Of a DNA stretch of 64,000 nt, positions 1 through 9,869 are shown piece by piece. The notes beneath the pieces are model-generated. The model was given only the letters and a program-made list of their open reading frames with translations, ran no database searches and had not been told where the DNA came from. Positions within the stretch are counted from its first letter, which is position 1. Each line of letters opens with the position of its first letter. The DNA lies in assembly GCA_036417435.1 (NCBI GenBank), contig CM070903.1, positions 92,029,001-92,093,000 on the forward strand, read 5' to 3'. The stretch comes from Inia geoffrensis. Its lineage: Eukaryota > Chordata > Mammalia > Artiodactyla > Iniidae. A program made the translations under genes and the position numbers.

Positions 1-159
1 AATACTATTTAGCCATTTAAAGTGCTTACCAAAAGTAATCTTACCTTGCCAGTCATATTATTTGGGGTGAAATCAGCACAACCTCTATTAGAAAACACAG
101 AAACTCATCTGGTCCACATCATAATGGTTAAAATCCATTGCTCACATGAGAAGCCTGTA

Positions 160-250
160 ATTCACCCTCACATCTAATCCATTGACAAGTTCTATAGATT
201 CTACCTCCAAAATGCTACAAATTCATCTTCTCTCCATTCATCCTTCTATC
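160..250 (+). repeat. L2 LINE fragment
   Basis: The stretch reads like the L2 segment 'cacatctaatccat..caagt..tctacctccaaaat', which I recognise from the C-terminal part of L2 ORF2. It is short and diverged, with no open frame left. Bases 1-159 show nothing I can name. Confidence 0.5.
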
Positions 251-269
251 AATATGATCTCTGGTGATA

Positions 270-674
270 AATTTTATGTGTCAACTTGGCTAGGCTATGC
301 TGCCCAGTTGTTTGGTCAAACACTAAATTATATGTTGTTCTGAAGGTACTTTGTATATGTAATTTAAATTTACAATCAGTTGACTTTAATTAAAGGATAT
401 TATTCTTGATATTGCGAATGGGATTCAACCAATCAGCTGAGGTCCTTAAAAGCAAAAAATGAGGCTTCATGGAGAAAAAGGAAGTCTGCTTCAAGACCAT
501 AGTATAGAAATCCATCCTGAATTCCCAGCCTACTGCCAGCCTTACAAATTTCAGATTTAAGACCACAACATCAACTTTTCCCTGATTTCCAGCCTTTCTG
601 CCCTACAGATTTTGGACTTGCCAGCCTCCACAATCACAGGGACTGATTCTTTTAAATCTATCTATCTATCTATC

Positions 675-717
<43 letters not shown>

Positions 718-775
718 AATCATCATGAGCCATCCATCCTATAGGTTCTTCTCTGGGGAACCCTGATACACTTAG
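270..775 (+). repeat. Ancient interspersed repeat, family not resolved
   Basis: It starts with a 'gtgtcaacttggctaggct' type end and finishes with 'tctctggggaaccctgatacac'. Both ends are familiar from an old mammalian dispersed repeat whose full copy has a simple-sequence tract just before the terminal segment. That tract has grown here into a TCTA microsatellite. I cannot say from sequence alone whether it is a DNA transposon or an LTR-type element. Confidence 0.5.
657..717. repeat. (TCTA)n microsatellite
   Basis: About 15 TCTA units with one interruption (TCATC near 673). It lies inside the old repeat at 270-775, probably grown from that repeat's internal simple tract. Confidence 0.95.
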
Positions 776-871
776 ATCATTAAACTATCACATCATTTTT
801 TTAAATTTATTTTTTTGTAGTATAGTTGATTTATAATGTGTTAATTTCTGCTGTACAGCAAAGTGATTCAG

Positions 872-917
<46 letters not shown>
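872..917. repeat. (TA)n microsatellite in L1 3' UTR
   Basis: About 22 uninterrupted TA units within the L1 3' UTR. The same UTR position in the L1 that ends at 45502 has only a short 'tatatatatg' run, so the tract probably expanded after insertion. Confidence 0.9.
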
Positions 918-919
<2 letters not shown>

Positions 920-1262
920 TTTTTCACATTCTTTTCCATTATGGTTTATCATGGGATTTTTGAATATAGTTCCCTATGCTATATAGTAAGACCTTGTTGT
1001 TTATCCAGTCTATATATAATAGTTTACATCTGCTAATTCCCAATCCATCCCTCTCCCATCCCCCCTCCCTCTTGGCAACCACAAGTGTGCTCCCTATGTC
1101 TGTGAGTCTGTTTCTGTTTCGTAGGTAAGTTCATTTGTGTCATATTTTAGATTCCACCATATAAGTGACATCATATGATATTTGTCTTTCTCTGACTTCA
1201 TTTAGTATGAAAATCTCTAGGTCCATCCATGTTGCTGCAAATGGCATTATTTCATTCTTTTT

Positions 1263-1465
1263 TTTTCTTTTTGGCAGTACACGGGCCTCTCACTGTTGTG
1301 GCCTCTCCCATTGCGGAGCACAGGTTCCGGACGTGCAGGCTCAGCAGCTATGGCTCACGGGCCCAGCTGCTCCGCGGCATGTGGGTTCTTCCCAGACTGG
1401 GGCACAAACCCGTGTCCCCTGCATCGGCAGGTGGACTCTCAACCGCTGCGCCACCAGGGAAGCCC
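1263..1465 (-). mobile_element. CHRS-type tRNA-derived SINE nested in L1
   Basis: The minus strand begins with the tRNA-like head (ccctggtggcgcagcggttg) and runs to the 'gagaggcccgtgtactgcc' tail and an A-rich end. This long-headed form is the abundant cetacean CHR-family SINE. The direct repeats TATTTCATTCTTTTT at 1248-1262 and 1466-1480 are identical over 15 bases and mark the insertion into the L1. The SINE is therefore younger than its host L1. An apparent plus-strand frame of 105 codons over this SINE has no coding support. Confidence 0.95.
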
Positions 1466-2293
1466 TATTTCATTCTTTTTAATGGCTGAGTAACATTCCA
1501 CTGTATGTATGTACCACATCTTCTTTATCCATTCATCTGTTGATGGACATTTAGGTTGGTTCTATGTCTTGGCTATTGTGAATAGTGCTGCTATGAATGT
1601 AGGGGTGCATGTATCTTTTTGCAATCCAGTGGGATTGCTGGATTGTATGGTAGTTTTATTTTTAGCTGTTTGAGGAACCTCCATACCATTTTCCATCATA
1701 GCTGCAACAATTTACATTCCCACCAACAGTGTAGGAGGGTTCCCTTTTCTCCACACCCTCTCCAGCATTTGTTATTTGTAGATTTTCTAGTGATGGCCAT
1801 TCTGACTGGTGTGAGGTGATACCTCATTGTAGTTTTGATTTGCATCTCTCTAATAATTAGTGATGTGGAGCATCTTTTCAATGTGCTGTTTGGCCATCCG
1901 TATGTCTTCTTTGGAGAAATGCCTATTTATGTCTTCTGCCCATTTTTCAATTGGGTGGTTTGTTTTTTGTTGTTGTTGAGTTGTATGAGCTGTTTGTATA
2001 TTTTGGAAATTAAGCCCTCATTGGTTGCATCATTTACAAATGTTTTCTCCCAGTCCATAGGTTGTCTTTTCATTTTGTTTTTCTTTCTGTACAAAAGCTT
2101 GTAAGTTTGATTAGGTCCCATTTGTTTATTTTGCCTTTATTTCTATTATCTTGGGAGAATGACCTAAGAAAATATTGGTACAATTTATGTCAGAATGTTT
2201 TGCTTATGTTCTCTTCTAGGAGTTTTATATTGTCATGTCCTATATTTAAGTCTTTAAGCCATTTTGAGTTTATTTTTGTATCACATCATTTTT

Positions 2294-3080
2294 AATCTCT
2301 TCACTTCTTTCATTACCTCTACAATTCCTTCTCCACCTTGCAGACAAGGATGGATGGATGAAGAATAGATGGATGGTTGAATTGTTACCCTGTGCTTAGA
2401 ATCAGATTTAAAATGTACTGAAAATAACATCTCACCCCCTTCTTCGTGATTCTAGGCCCTTGTCTAATTCTAGACTCAACCCATATTGCTCTCCCCCAAT
2501 CAATTTGGACACCTTAAAAGAAAAAGTCCTGTTTCTTTACTTCTACACACTTGTAAAATTTGTAATTACATATTTATTTCATTGTTTGCTTATTCTCTTT
2601 CTCCCCACTAAAGGGTAAAGTCCACAAGGTAAGGTCAATATTTACATTTTCGAGCACTGTATTCTGAGTACCTCGCATAGTTCTGGCATTTGGTAGACAC
2701 TAAGCATTTGCTGAATTAATTAATGTAATGTAATCAGTAGTAATCCTAGATAAATGTTTTGAAAAAGTGGCACTGACTTCTAACTCACAGATAAGAAAAA
2801 CAGTAAAATTAACACAAAAATCAAAGGAGATACAAGAAACAAAGTGTCATCCAACCCATAGGCATCAGTCCTACAACCGAAGTCTGAGTAGTGGCAAAGG
2901 ATTAAATAACTATTTTTCATGAGATAATATATATTCTGCTTTTGCTTCTCTTTACTGGGTTGAGATAGGATTACTTTATTCACCTTGACTTTTTTTTTTT
3001 AATCTCCTTTTTATCTTCTGTCTGTGAGGCTACTACAAATGTGGTCATGAATTTCATTTAAAAATAAAATTCAGAAAGGC
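2294..3080. other. Non-coding stretch with one L2 fragment
   Basis: No gene, splice-flanked exon or young repeat is recognisable. A short ATGG-rich run lies at 2347-2376. An L2 3'-end fragment is listed separately. A 67-codon minus-strand frame at 2780-2983 resembles nothing I know and I take it as chance. Confidence 0.5.
2595..2725 (+). repeat. L2 3'-end fragment
   Basis: The order 'actaaagggtaaagtccacaaggt .. gcactgtattctgagtacc .. ttctggcatttggtagacact .. catttgctgaatt' follows the L2 3' end (growth of 'aactgtaagctc', 'gcctggcacatagta', 'aaatatttgttgaatgaa'). It is strongly diverged. Confidence 0.6.
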
Positions 3081-3084
3081 TGCA

Positions 3085-3250
3085 ACTAGGTTTTATTACT
3101 TACTAATTTGTGGCATTCACCATCTCTGGGAACTTTGGGGAAATTTTTAATTTTTCTGAACTTTAGAGCCCTTATCTGCAAAATGGGGAAAATATCTACC
3201 TGGATGAGTGACTGACAGATTAGTAAAAATGTATAGAGTGCACCACAAAA
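3085..3250 (+). repeat. MIR SINE fragment
   Basis: The core order is MIR-like: 'cttactaatttgtggc', 'tctgggaactttggggaaatt', then 'cttatctgcaaaatggggaaaatatctacct'. A second weak MIR-like piece ('agccctgggtaaaactcccagctcc') follows at about 3315-3415, ending near a 'aaatgcctgacacatgattagta' segment. Confidence 0.55.
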
Positions 3251-3419
3251 AAAATTGAATCTTCCATAAATTCTCTTGGAGAGAATGTCAGAGTAAACGA
3301 GAAAGGGTTTTAAAGCCAGAAAGCCCTGGGTAAAACTCCCAGCTCCAACAATTATTATGTGCGTTGTTTTGAAGATCAGAGATAGGCACCAAGTGTATTA
3401 AATGCCTGACACATGATTA

Positions 3420-4956
3420 GTATTTTAATTTTTAAAATTCTTATAGGCAGTATCCTTGAGTCTTTAATCTTTGCTTGACAGAAAAATGTATTATAAATTG
3501 AACACTCCCAATAAAACCTGGGCTATACCTCCACCATGGCCATCACCACCAATTGCAGTATAATGTAGATCCCAGCTCATTTAAGATGTAGAGAGAACAG
3601 CATAAAGGACCAAGTTGATTTTTCTGAATAAAGGGGTCAGCAAATGCTTTCAAAGCACAGAAAAGGGTACACAAGTTAAATCAATCATCACAGGATTTGG
3701 AAGGCAGAAGAGGACGTGAAACTGTACTTTCTAACAGTGGTGGCAGGCAGGCAGGTAGGTGCATGGCAGACATAAGATTCACAGAGTTTCCCAGAGTGCT
3801 CCTAAAATTGCCTACTTGAAAGCTGCAAGTATCTGGACTGTTACTGAAGGATTTCTTTCAGTTCTGGTAATTCTTGATTTCATAAATCACAAAGGAAACT
3901 TCCTTGATCTTTACATCTCCAAAACTTCCAATGGACACGCAAACATCAAATTCTCTCTCTTCAGACTATTCCTACTTTGAATACCTTTATTGCCTTCTAG
4001 TTTTCTCAGTGAAACTTGTCTAATAAAGATATAGATTTGAAGGAAATACTAGAATCCCAACATATGTAATTTGAGGGTTTGTTGTATTGTCTAGTTAGGG
4101 TTACATCAATTATATATTAAACTATATATCTTGTTCTAATTAGAGATCCTAGGGTAAGGAATTCTCATTTCATCCTTATAAATCTTTATAAATTTTCAAG
4201 TTGATGTAATCTCAGTATGGTTGTATATTCACAGCCCTTCCCACTTTTGTTTTTTTCATCAGTTAAAAATGTAGCCTTGCAATCTTAGTAAGCCAACTGG
4301 ATAAGAAGCACGCTAAAAGTAATGGGTGGCAAAATCATGAAGGCCCTTGAGGTGACCATGGGGAAGGAGGGACATCTGTGTCCCTTTCCTCCTCAACTAG
4401 AGTAACTTATGTAAGCTTTCCTCTGAACAAAAGATTCCACTGGGGTTGGGTTCAGGACTAAATATGTGCTTTACAGAATCATGTCTATAAGTCTCACTTT
4501 TTTCTATATGTGCTTCTCAATATGCTATACCTGCTCCATATTTTGTGTGTATGTGTGGTATAAAGATATACCTACTTACCATAAGAAGAAAATGTTTCTA
4601 CTTAAAATCTAGTTATTGGCAAATACAAAATAATTCCTGAGCATTTGACCCACTAAACATATGATCTATACAGCAATCAGGTACTGATATTTTAGTTTTG
4701 TTATGTAGTGAAATAAAATGTTTAGTGTTTCAGTAGGTACAAAGGAAGTATTAGCCATGATTCTCTCTCGTAATTCTCCTTGAGTCATATTAAATCAGCA
4801 AGATATTTATACATATGGAATGATAAAATATGTTGTACTGATGATAGATAAAATAGGTGATAGGTAAAGGAGAGAGAAACAAGTGCTAAGATGTTTAACG
4901 TGGTTTCATGGAGAATCTAGATTTTGTTATTTTTTCCCTCGATGAAATACTTATTT
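3420..4956. other. Non-coding stretch, nothing recognised
   Basis: About 1.5 kb with no repeat, exon or RNA gene that I can identify. The only frame of note is 73 codons at 3759-3980 on the plus strand, with no matching splice sites or familiar residues. I treat this as intronic single-copy DNA. Confidence 0.5.
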
Positions 4957-4971
4957 CAAAAATTATTTTAT

Positions 4972-5334
4972 TATTTTTTATTTATTTAAATAAATTTATT
5001 TATTTATTTTTGGCTGCATTGGGTCTTCGTTGCTGCACAAGTACTTTCTCTAATTGCAGTGAGCGGGGACTACTCTTTGTTGTGGTGTGTAGGCTTCTCA
5101 TTGCGGTGGCCACTCGTTGCAGAGCAAAGGCTCTAAGCATGTGGGCTTCAGTAGTTGTGGCACATGGGCTCAGTAGTTGTGGCTCGCAGGCTCTAGAGCG
5201 CAGGATCAGTAGTTGTGGCGCACGGGCTTAGTTGCTCCGCGGCATATGGGATCTTCCTGGACCAGGGCTTGAACCAGGGGGAATCCCCTGCATTGGCAGG
5301 CAGATTCTTAACCACTGCGCCACCAGGGAAGTCC
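4972..5334 (-). mobile_element. CHR-2-type SINE, minus strand
   Basis: On the minus strand it starts with 'gggacttccctggtggcgcagtggttaagaatctgcc', the tRNA-derived head, and runs through repeated 'cactactgagccc..gcgccacaactactg' blocks to an A/T-rich (aaataaat)n tail. This longer body is the CHR-2 kind. Approximate direct repeats flank it ('caaaaattatttta' near 4957, 'caaaaattgttttt' near 5335). The plus-strand frame at 4908-5231 falls inside it and is not a gene. Confidence 0.9.
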
Positions 5335-5429
5335 CAAAAATTGTTTTTAAAAGAAATCAGAATTATAAATACTTCCTCAACTAATATTTCCATTATCTTA
5401 GAGATCTGCCAGTTTTTTTTTTTTTTTTA

Positions 5430-5565
5430 CTTAATTGATTAAAATAGTGAATGTCACGGAAGTTTAAGTGACTTGTAGGATTACGTGATCAGTAGCTCTT
5501 TTAGATCGAAACCCATATCTCTAAATTCCCATTCTAGTGATTCCTCCGCTATACTGCACTGTTGT
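5430..5565 (-). repeat. Probable MIR fragment
   Basis: The run 'aagtttaagtgacttgtaggattacgtgatcagtagct .. cgaaacccatatctct' follows the reverse strand of MIR ('gaggttaagtgacttgcccaaggtcacacagctagt .. gaacccaggtct'). It is highly diverged. From here to 5940 nothing else is recognisable. Confidence 0.45.
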
Positions 5566-5944
5566 TTATGTAAAAACATTTCTAACTATGATATATGAGA
5601 TTTAGCAGACAAAAGTCCCTCTTCTTTTAATTGTATCTAAGATTTATGGAAACATGAAAGGGTAGGCAACATTTTCGGACAAGATAATTTTATTAATTCA
5701 GGACAATAGGGCCTATCTTTTTTTTCCAGAAGTAGGGATAAATTTGGTGCCTAACAAATGTGCTTTGACAACCATTAGGGTTAGGGGATATAATTCTGCA
5801 AATGGAGAACAAATGAAACTTAAGTCTTTATGAAAATTGAATTTATTTCATATGAGGCTACATTTGCACCAAAATCTAACTGAATTTATTGGTGACTTCT
5901 GAGCAGACTGGGGATAATTTGGATCAAACACAAGCAGTACTGTC

Positions 5945-6235
5945 TAGTAGAAGGAGCAACGCTTTTAGATTAAAAAAAGCCAGGCTCAAATCCTTTTTCT
6001 GCCACACGTTAACCTTTCCTAAGCTTCAGTTTTCTTAACACATTTTTGACCGGAAATGTATTAAGGCCGCAGCCGTTGGTTTCTGCAAAAATCCCCAGGT
6101 CAATAATGTGTTAAGTGTATAAAGGGGATAATAAGACCAATCTTGCAATTTTGTTAGATGGATTAGAGATAATATATGAAAATGTACAGCGTAGTGCCTG
6201 GTACAAGGTAAATCCTCTTCTGTGAAAAGTACTGC
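5945..6235 (+). repeat. MIR SINE interrupted by a TTAA-flanked element
   Basis: Two MIR parts are collinear: 5945-6034 ('aaagccaggctcaaatcc .. ctgccac .. cctaagcttcagttttct') and 6115-6235 ('gtataaaggggataataaga .. ttagatggattagagataatatatgaaaatg .. gtgcctggtaca'). Removing 6035-6110 and keeping one TTAA joins them as 'cttcagttttcttaagtgtataaagggg', matching the normal MIR order 'cctcagtttcctcatctgtaaaatgggg'. Confidence 0.75.
6035..6114. mobile_element. Short TTAA-flanked inverted-repeat element (piggyBac-like MITE)
   Basis: Both edges are TTAA (6035-6038 and 6111-6114). Just inside are inverted termini CACATTTTTGACC on the left and, on the opposite strand from the right, CACATTATTGACC, which match at 12 of 13 positions. 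The 72-bp core between the TTAA copies has no coding capacity. TTAA duplication with short terminal inverted repeats is the signature of piggyBac-superfamily transposons. The host MIR is cleanly restored when the core plus one TTAA is removed. It may be a copy of a known mammalian family such as MER75 or MER85, or an undescribed one; I cannot tell without a library search. Confidence 0.7.
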
Positions 6236-6239
6236 TACT

Positions 6240-8032
6240 ACTATTAGTCTTAACATTATTAAGTACAACATAAAGTTACAAATCATCCTCAGACTAGCAA
6301 TGTGTCTTGACTTACAAATATGACAACAGTAAATTTTTCTCACTTTAGATGGAAAGAAACCTCAAACCTGAAAGAGATATTTTTTATAAAATCCAAACAG
6401 TTGGGCACACATGGATTTCTATTTTGATATTAGCAGACTGGATCTCAGAGTAATTAGCCTGATAAAGTGGTCGTTGTCAACTGAAATTTTTTAAACAAGT
6501 GTTTCAGTGTCTAAGCAAATTGCAGGGAACATTATCTGTCACAATGGGATATGCTATTTGTTTTAAAAATAACAAAATTAGCTATTGAAATAAAAGGCTG
6601 GAATTCCAGTATATTAATTTGGTTTCTTTTAAAATTTGGTAGTCCTTTTTCTTTTGCTCCTTGTAGTAGAAACTTTAAAAATATGAAAGGGATACATAAT
6701 TACAAAGCTAGTACATATATTTAGTCATAAAAGGGTAAAAGGGGATGTATATAATGATCAGCATTATAATAATTTTGCGTATGAGCCAGGTCTTCAACCC
6801 TCTTTTAGAAATTTTACATTGTGTAGATTATCAAACTCTGTATTCATACATATAGATTCTTTTGTGCAAGTAACCATTATTATTTTAAAAGCATTATGGT
6901 AATTCTTAATCACTAGTTATTTTTTTCATAGTCTAAAGAAAGGCGTTGCTGATAGAATTAATGACAAGAGAAACAATGGTGGGATTTTAGTGCCATTCAG
7001 ACCACCCACACCTCACTGAAAGAAAAAGTACAACCGGAACAAAGTAGTTATTATCCCAATCAAACACTGAACATGAGGTTCTGTTAGTACTTATATAACT
7101 AACTCTAAATTAAACACCATGAAAACTGTATAATGAGATCAGTGTTATTCTGAAATGTTTTTGGGGGGTTTGGGTCTTGACATCTTAAAATTCTTAAAAT
7201 CAACTGCATGTATGGAGTAGCTGGAAACCTGATCAGAGAGTCACTGAGAAATGTGTTTTTCAATAGTTTTGTCTAATGTCATTGATTGCGTAAGTGTAAA
7301 CCAGTTCTAATATCTTTCAAAAGCAAAGTTTGGGGAGCTTATGTGTTTGAAAAGTACTCTTAATGGATTACTTGCTCTGTTTATTCTTGGCTCAAGGCAG
7401 CAGCATCTTGACATTTACATTGCTATTTTCCTGCTTTCAAGGATGCTAACAAAAAATTGTCTTGGCATGGATTGGCTTGAAACTATCCTCTGAACTTTCC
7501 ACAAGGCCATTCCAGCTATCTTGCAAAGGACATCCTTTATTATGAACCTGCTTTCTTAAGGACATGAAGCCAGAGACCTGCACACATGCACACACTGCCA
7601 TTCAAATTACAAATGGGTGTGTTCCCAAAACTCCCGATTAAAGCCATTGTTTAGCAAACAGAAGCATCTTCTGAAAGCAATATTAAAAACGTAGTTGCTT
7701 AGATAGCCCCTAACAGACTAGAAAGAACAACAGGACAGTACTGCAGCATAACCAATAGTTTTGTTTTAAAGATAATAATTAGCCTTTAATTTATTTTGAA
7801 TGGTGGTTCTTGAGGATGTTCACTTTCCCATAGTCTCATTTCTACTTAGCAGCCAGCATTAAACACTGGCTCATGTTGGCTTCCTTCTCAGTTCCCCACC
7901 CCCTCAAATCAAAACCACTGCAAGACAAATGTAGTGGGTGGATTTCTAATTCTGCTCCCCAGAGCCACACCAAATTTCCTATCCTTTGGTAAAATTACCT
8001 GATAACCCCACCTAACCCCAGTTAATAGTACA

Positions 8033-8083
<51 letters not shown>

Positions 8084-9225
8084 CCATAATGGGGAGGGAG
8101 GGAGGGAAACCTTTATTAGCTTTACTATTTAACTGCTGTCTCTTTATACGTGCAGAGAGACTAAACATGGGATTTTATGCAGATGCTTTATTCCAGTGTA
8201 GAAATGTACGGTTGTGTTGCTATATTTTGCGCTCATATATTGGAGTTGCCTATAAATAGAAAACCTTTGCCAATCAACTTTTTGATGAGAGCAATGTTAA
8301 TATCCCATGATTTTCTACTGGTACACTAAAAGTTTAAAAATCAAAGATCTTTCTATGTCTCAGCAGTTTAGTCCAGACACTTTAAATGAAGAAGATGGCA
8401 ATAATCAGTGCTCTCCCATTTTTAAGACTTTCTACGCTGGTATAGGGGCACTTGAAGAAAGGAGATACACAGTTACAACAACAGCCTTTAGGACTCATGC
8501 CCTTAAGCATAGCAACAATCAGTGACAAGACCAGGATTTTGCTGAAATTTGCTAAAATATGCTAGGAAGAATGCATATTCATAACCTATTAAATTTCAAG
8601 CATGAAACGGTTGGTGCCAAAATCTAAAAAGTGGTCCAAACTTCAAAACTTAAAATGTGAGAGAATCTGTCTTAGAAAACTATGATGTTTGCTATGGGGT
8701 CTCCTGGACACTTAAATGGTTTGAGGAAAGGCTTTCCTACTGGAAAAGGTTTGTCATTTAGAGTGCCCACATTTATTTCAGAATATAATGCTATTTAAAT
8801 ATTATAATGACTCTTTTTTAAAAACTGCACGTTTAATTCCATTTACCTACAACACTTTAATTTCTATGGGATGTTGCAACCACTCAGTAGGCAGGCTTTT
8901 AGCAAATGTATAAGGGAAAGGACTGTATACTGAAAATTAAAAATGAGGGAAATAGGTCACTGCAGTGACCCTGGGGAAAAAGAACTCGTGTCACTGGATT
9001 TTAAAATATATCTTCCTTGGTTGAGAGAGGTGTGGGGAAGCAGCTTTCACAACTAGAACGTTATCAGAGGCTAAGTAAAAACAGCAGAATGGTATACAAG
9101 TATTACTTTTATTTTGTAATATTTGTACGGGATTCTATAGGTTATAAATTATCTTCTCACATTTTATCCTCATGGCTATCAAACTTTATACTAATGTCTT
9201 TTCTAAATTTATTGTCATATTAATA
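6240..9225. other. Long non-coding stretch, mostly single-copy
   Basis: About 3 kb with no identifiable LINE, SINE or exon apart from the TG microsatellite. Frames at 8038-8259 and 8307-8525 are short; the first begins in the TG repeat (a run of MCVCVCV), so neither is supported as a gene. The stretch is AT-rich and looks intronic. Confidence 0.5.
8036..8080. repeat. (TG)n microsatellite
   Basis: About 22 uninterrupted TG units, followed by a short GGGA run (8091-8107). Such tracts are usually length-polymorphic. Confidence 0.95.
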
Positions 9226-9229
9226 GTCC

Positions 9230-9375
9230 TTTGAGAGTTTCTATTATACAGATGAGAAATTGACTCTGAGTTGCTAGTTAGCTTGCTCCAAGACAAGTCA
9301 GTAGTAAAGGACTAGTGTTCATATTCAAACCCCCTTCCCACTTTTACAAATCCAAGATCCAGTGGTCTTCCTACA
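9230..9375 (-). repeat. MIR fragment, minus strand
   Basis: 'attatacagatgagaaattgactctgag .. ctagttagcttgctccaagacaagtcagtagtaaaggac .. attcaaacccc' follows the reverse strand of the MIR core ('tttacagatgaggaaactgaggc .. gtcacacagctagtaag .. attcgaaccc'). Confidence 0.6.
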
Positions 9376-9869
9376 ATAGTATTGTCACATGGTGTTCTTA
9401 ATTCAGAAAGCTATTCTACTATTGACCAGTGACCTGCTGAGAGTAAAAGGCAATATTAAAAGCAAATTAAAAAAAAAATTATTTTATGTTGGACCATAGT
9501 TGATTAACAATGTGTGTTAATTTCAGGTATACAGCAAAGTGATTCAGTTATACATACACATGTATCTAGTCTTTTTCAAGTTCTTTTCCTATTTAGGTTA
9601 TTACAGAATATTGAGCAGAGTTCCCTGTGCTATACAGTAGGCCCTTGTTGGTTATCTGTTTTAAATATAGCAGTGTATATATGTCAATTCCAAATTCCCA
9701 ATCTGTCACTTCCCACCACCTTTCTACCCTGGTAACCATAAGTTCTTTCTCTAAGTTTGTGAGTCTGTTTCTGTTTTGTAAATAAGTACATTTTTACTTA
9801 TTTTTACTTTTTTTTAGATTCTGTGTATACGTGGCATCATGATATTTGTCTTTCTCTGTCTGACTTACT

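Larger units (their letters stand above)
801..2278 (-). mobile_element. 5'-truncated LINE-1, minus strand, with 15-bp TSD
   Basis: Read on the minus strand this is the end of L1 ORF2 followed by the L1 3' UTR and a short tail at the left edge. Reading frames at 1696-1881 and 1927-2121 carry the ORF2 C-terminal block, including the cysteine-rich [18 protein letters not shown] segment and the upstream [12 protein letters not shown] block. The copy is truncated at its 5' end near 2278. The same 15 bases, TATCACATCATTTTT, occur at 786-800 and 2279-2293 and form a perfect target-site duplication, so both edges are exact. It contains a CHR-type SINE (1263-1465) and a TA microsatellite near its 3' end. 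Confidence 0.95.

Noticed and set aside
8038..8259. Frame beginning MCVCVCVCV
   Set aside because: A translation of the TG microsatellite.
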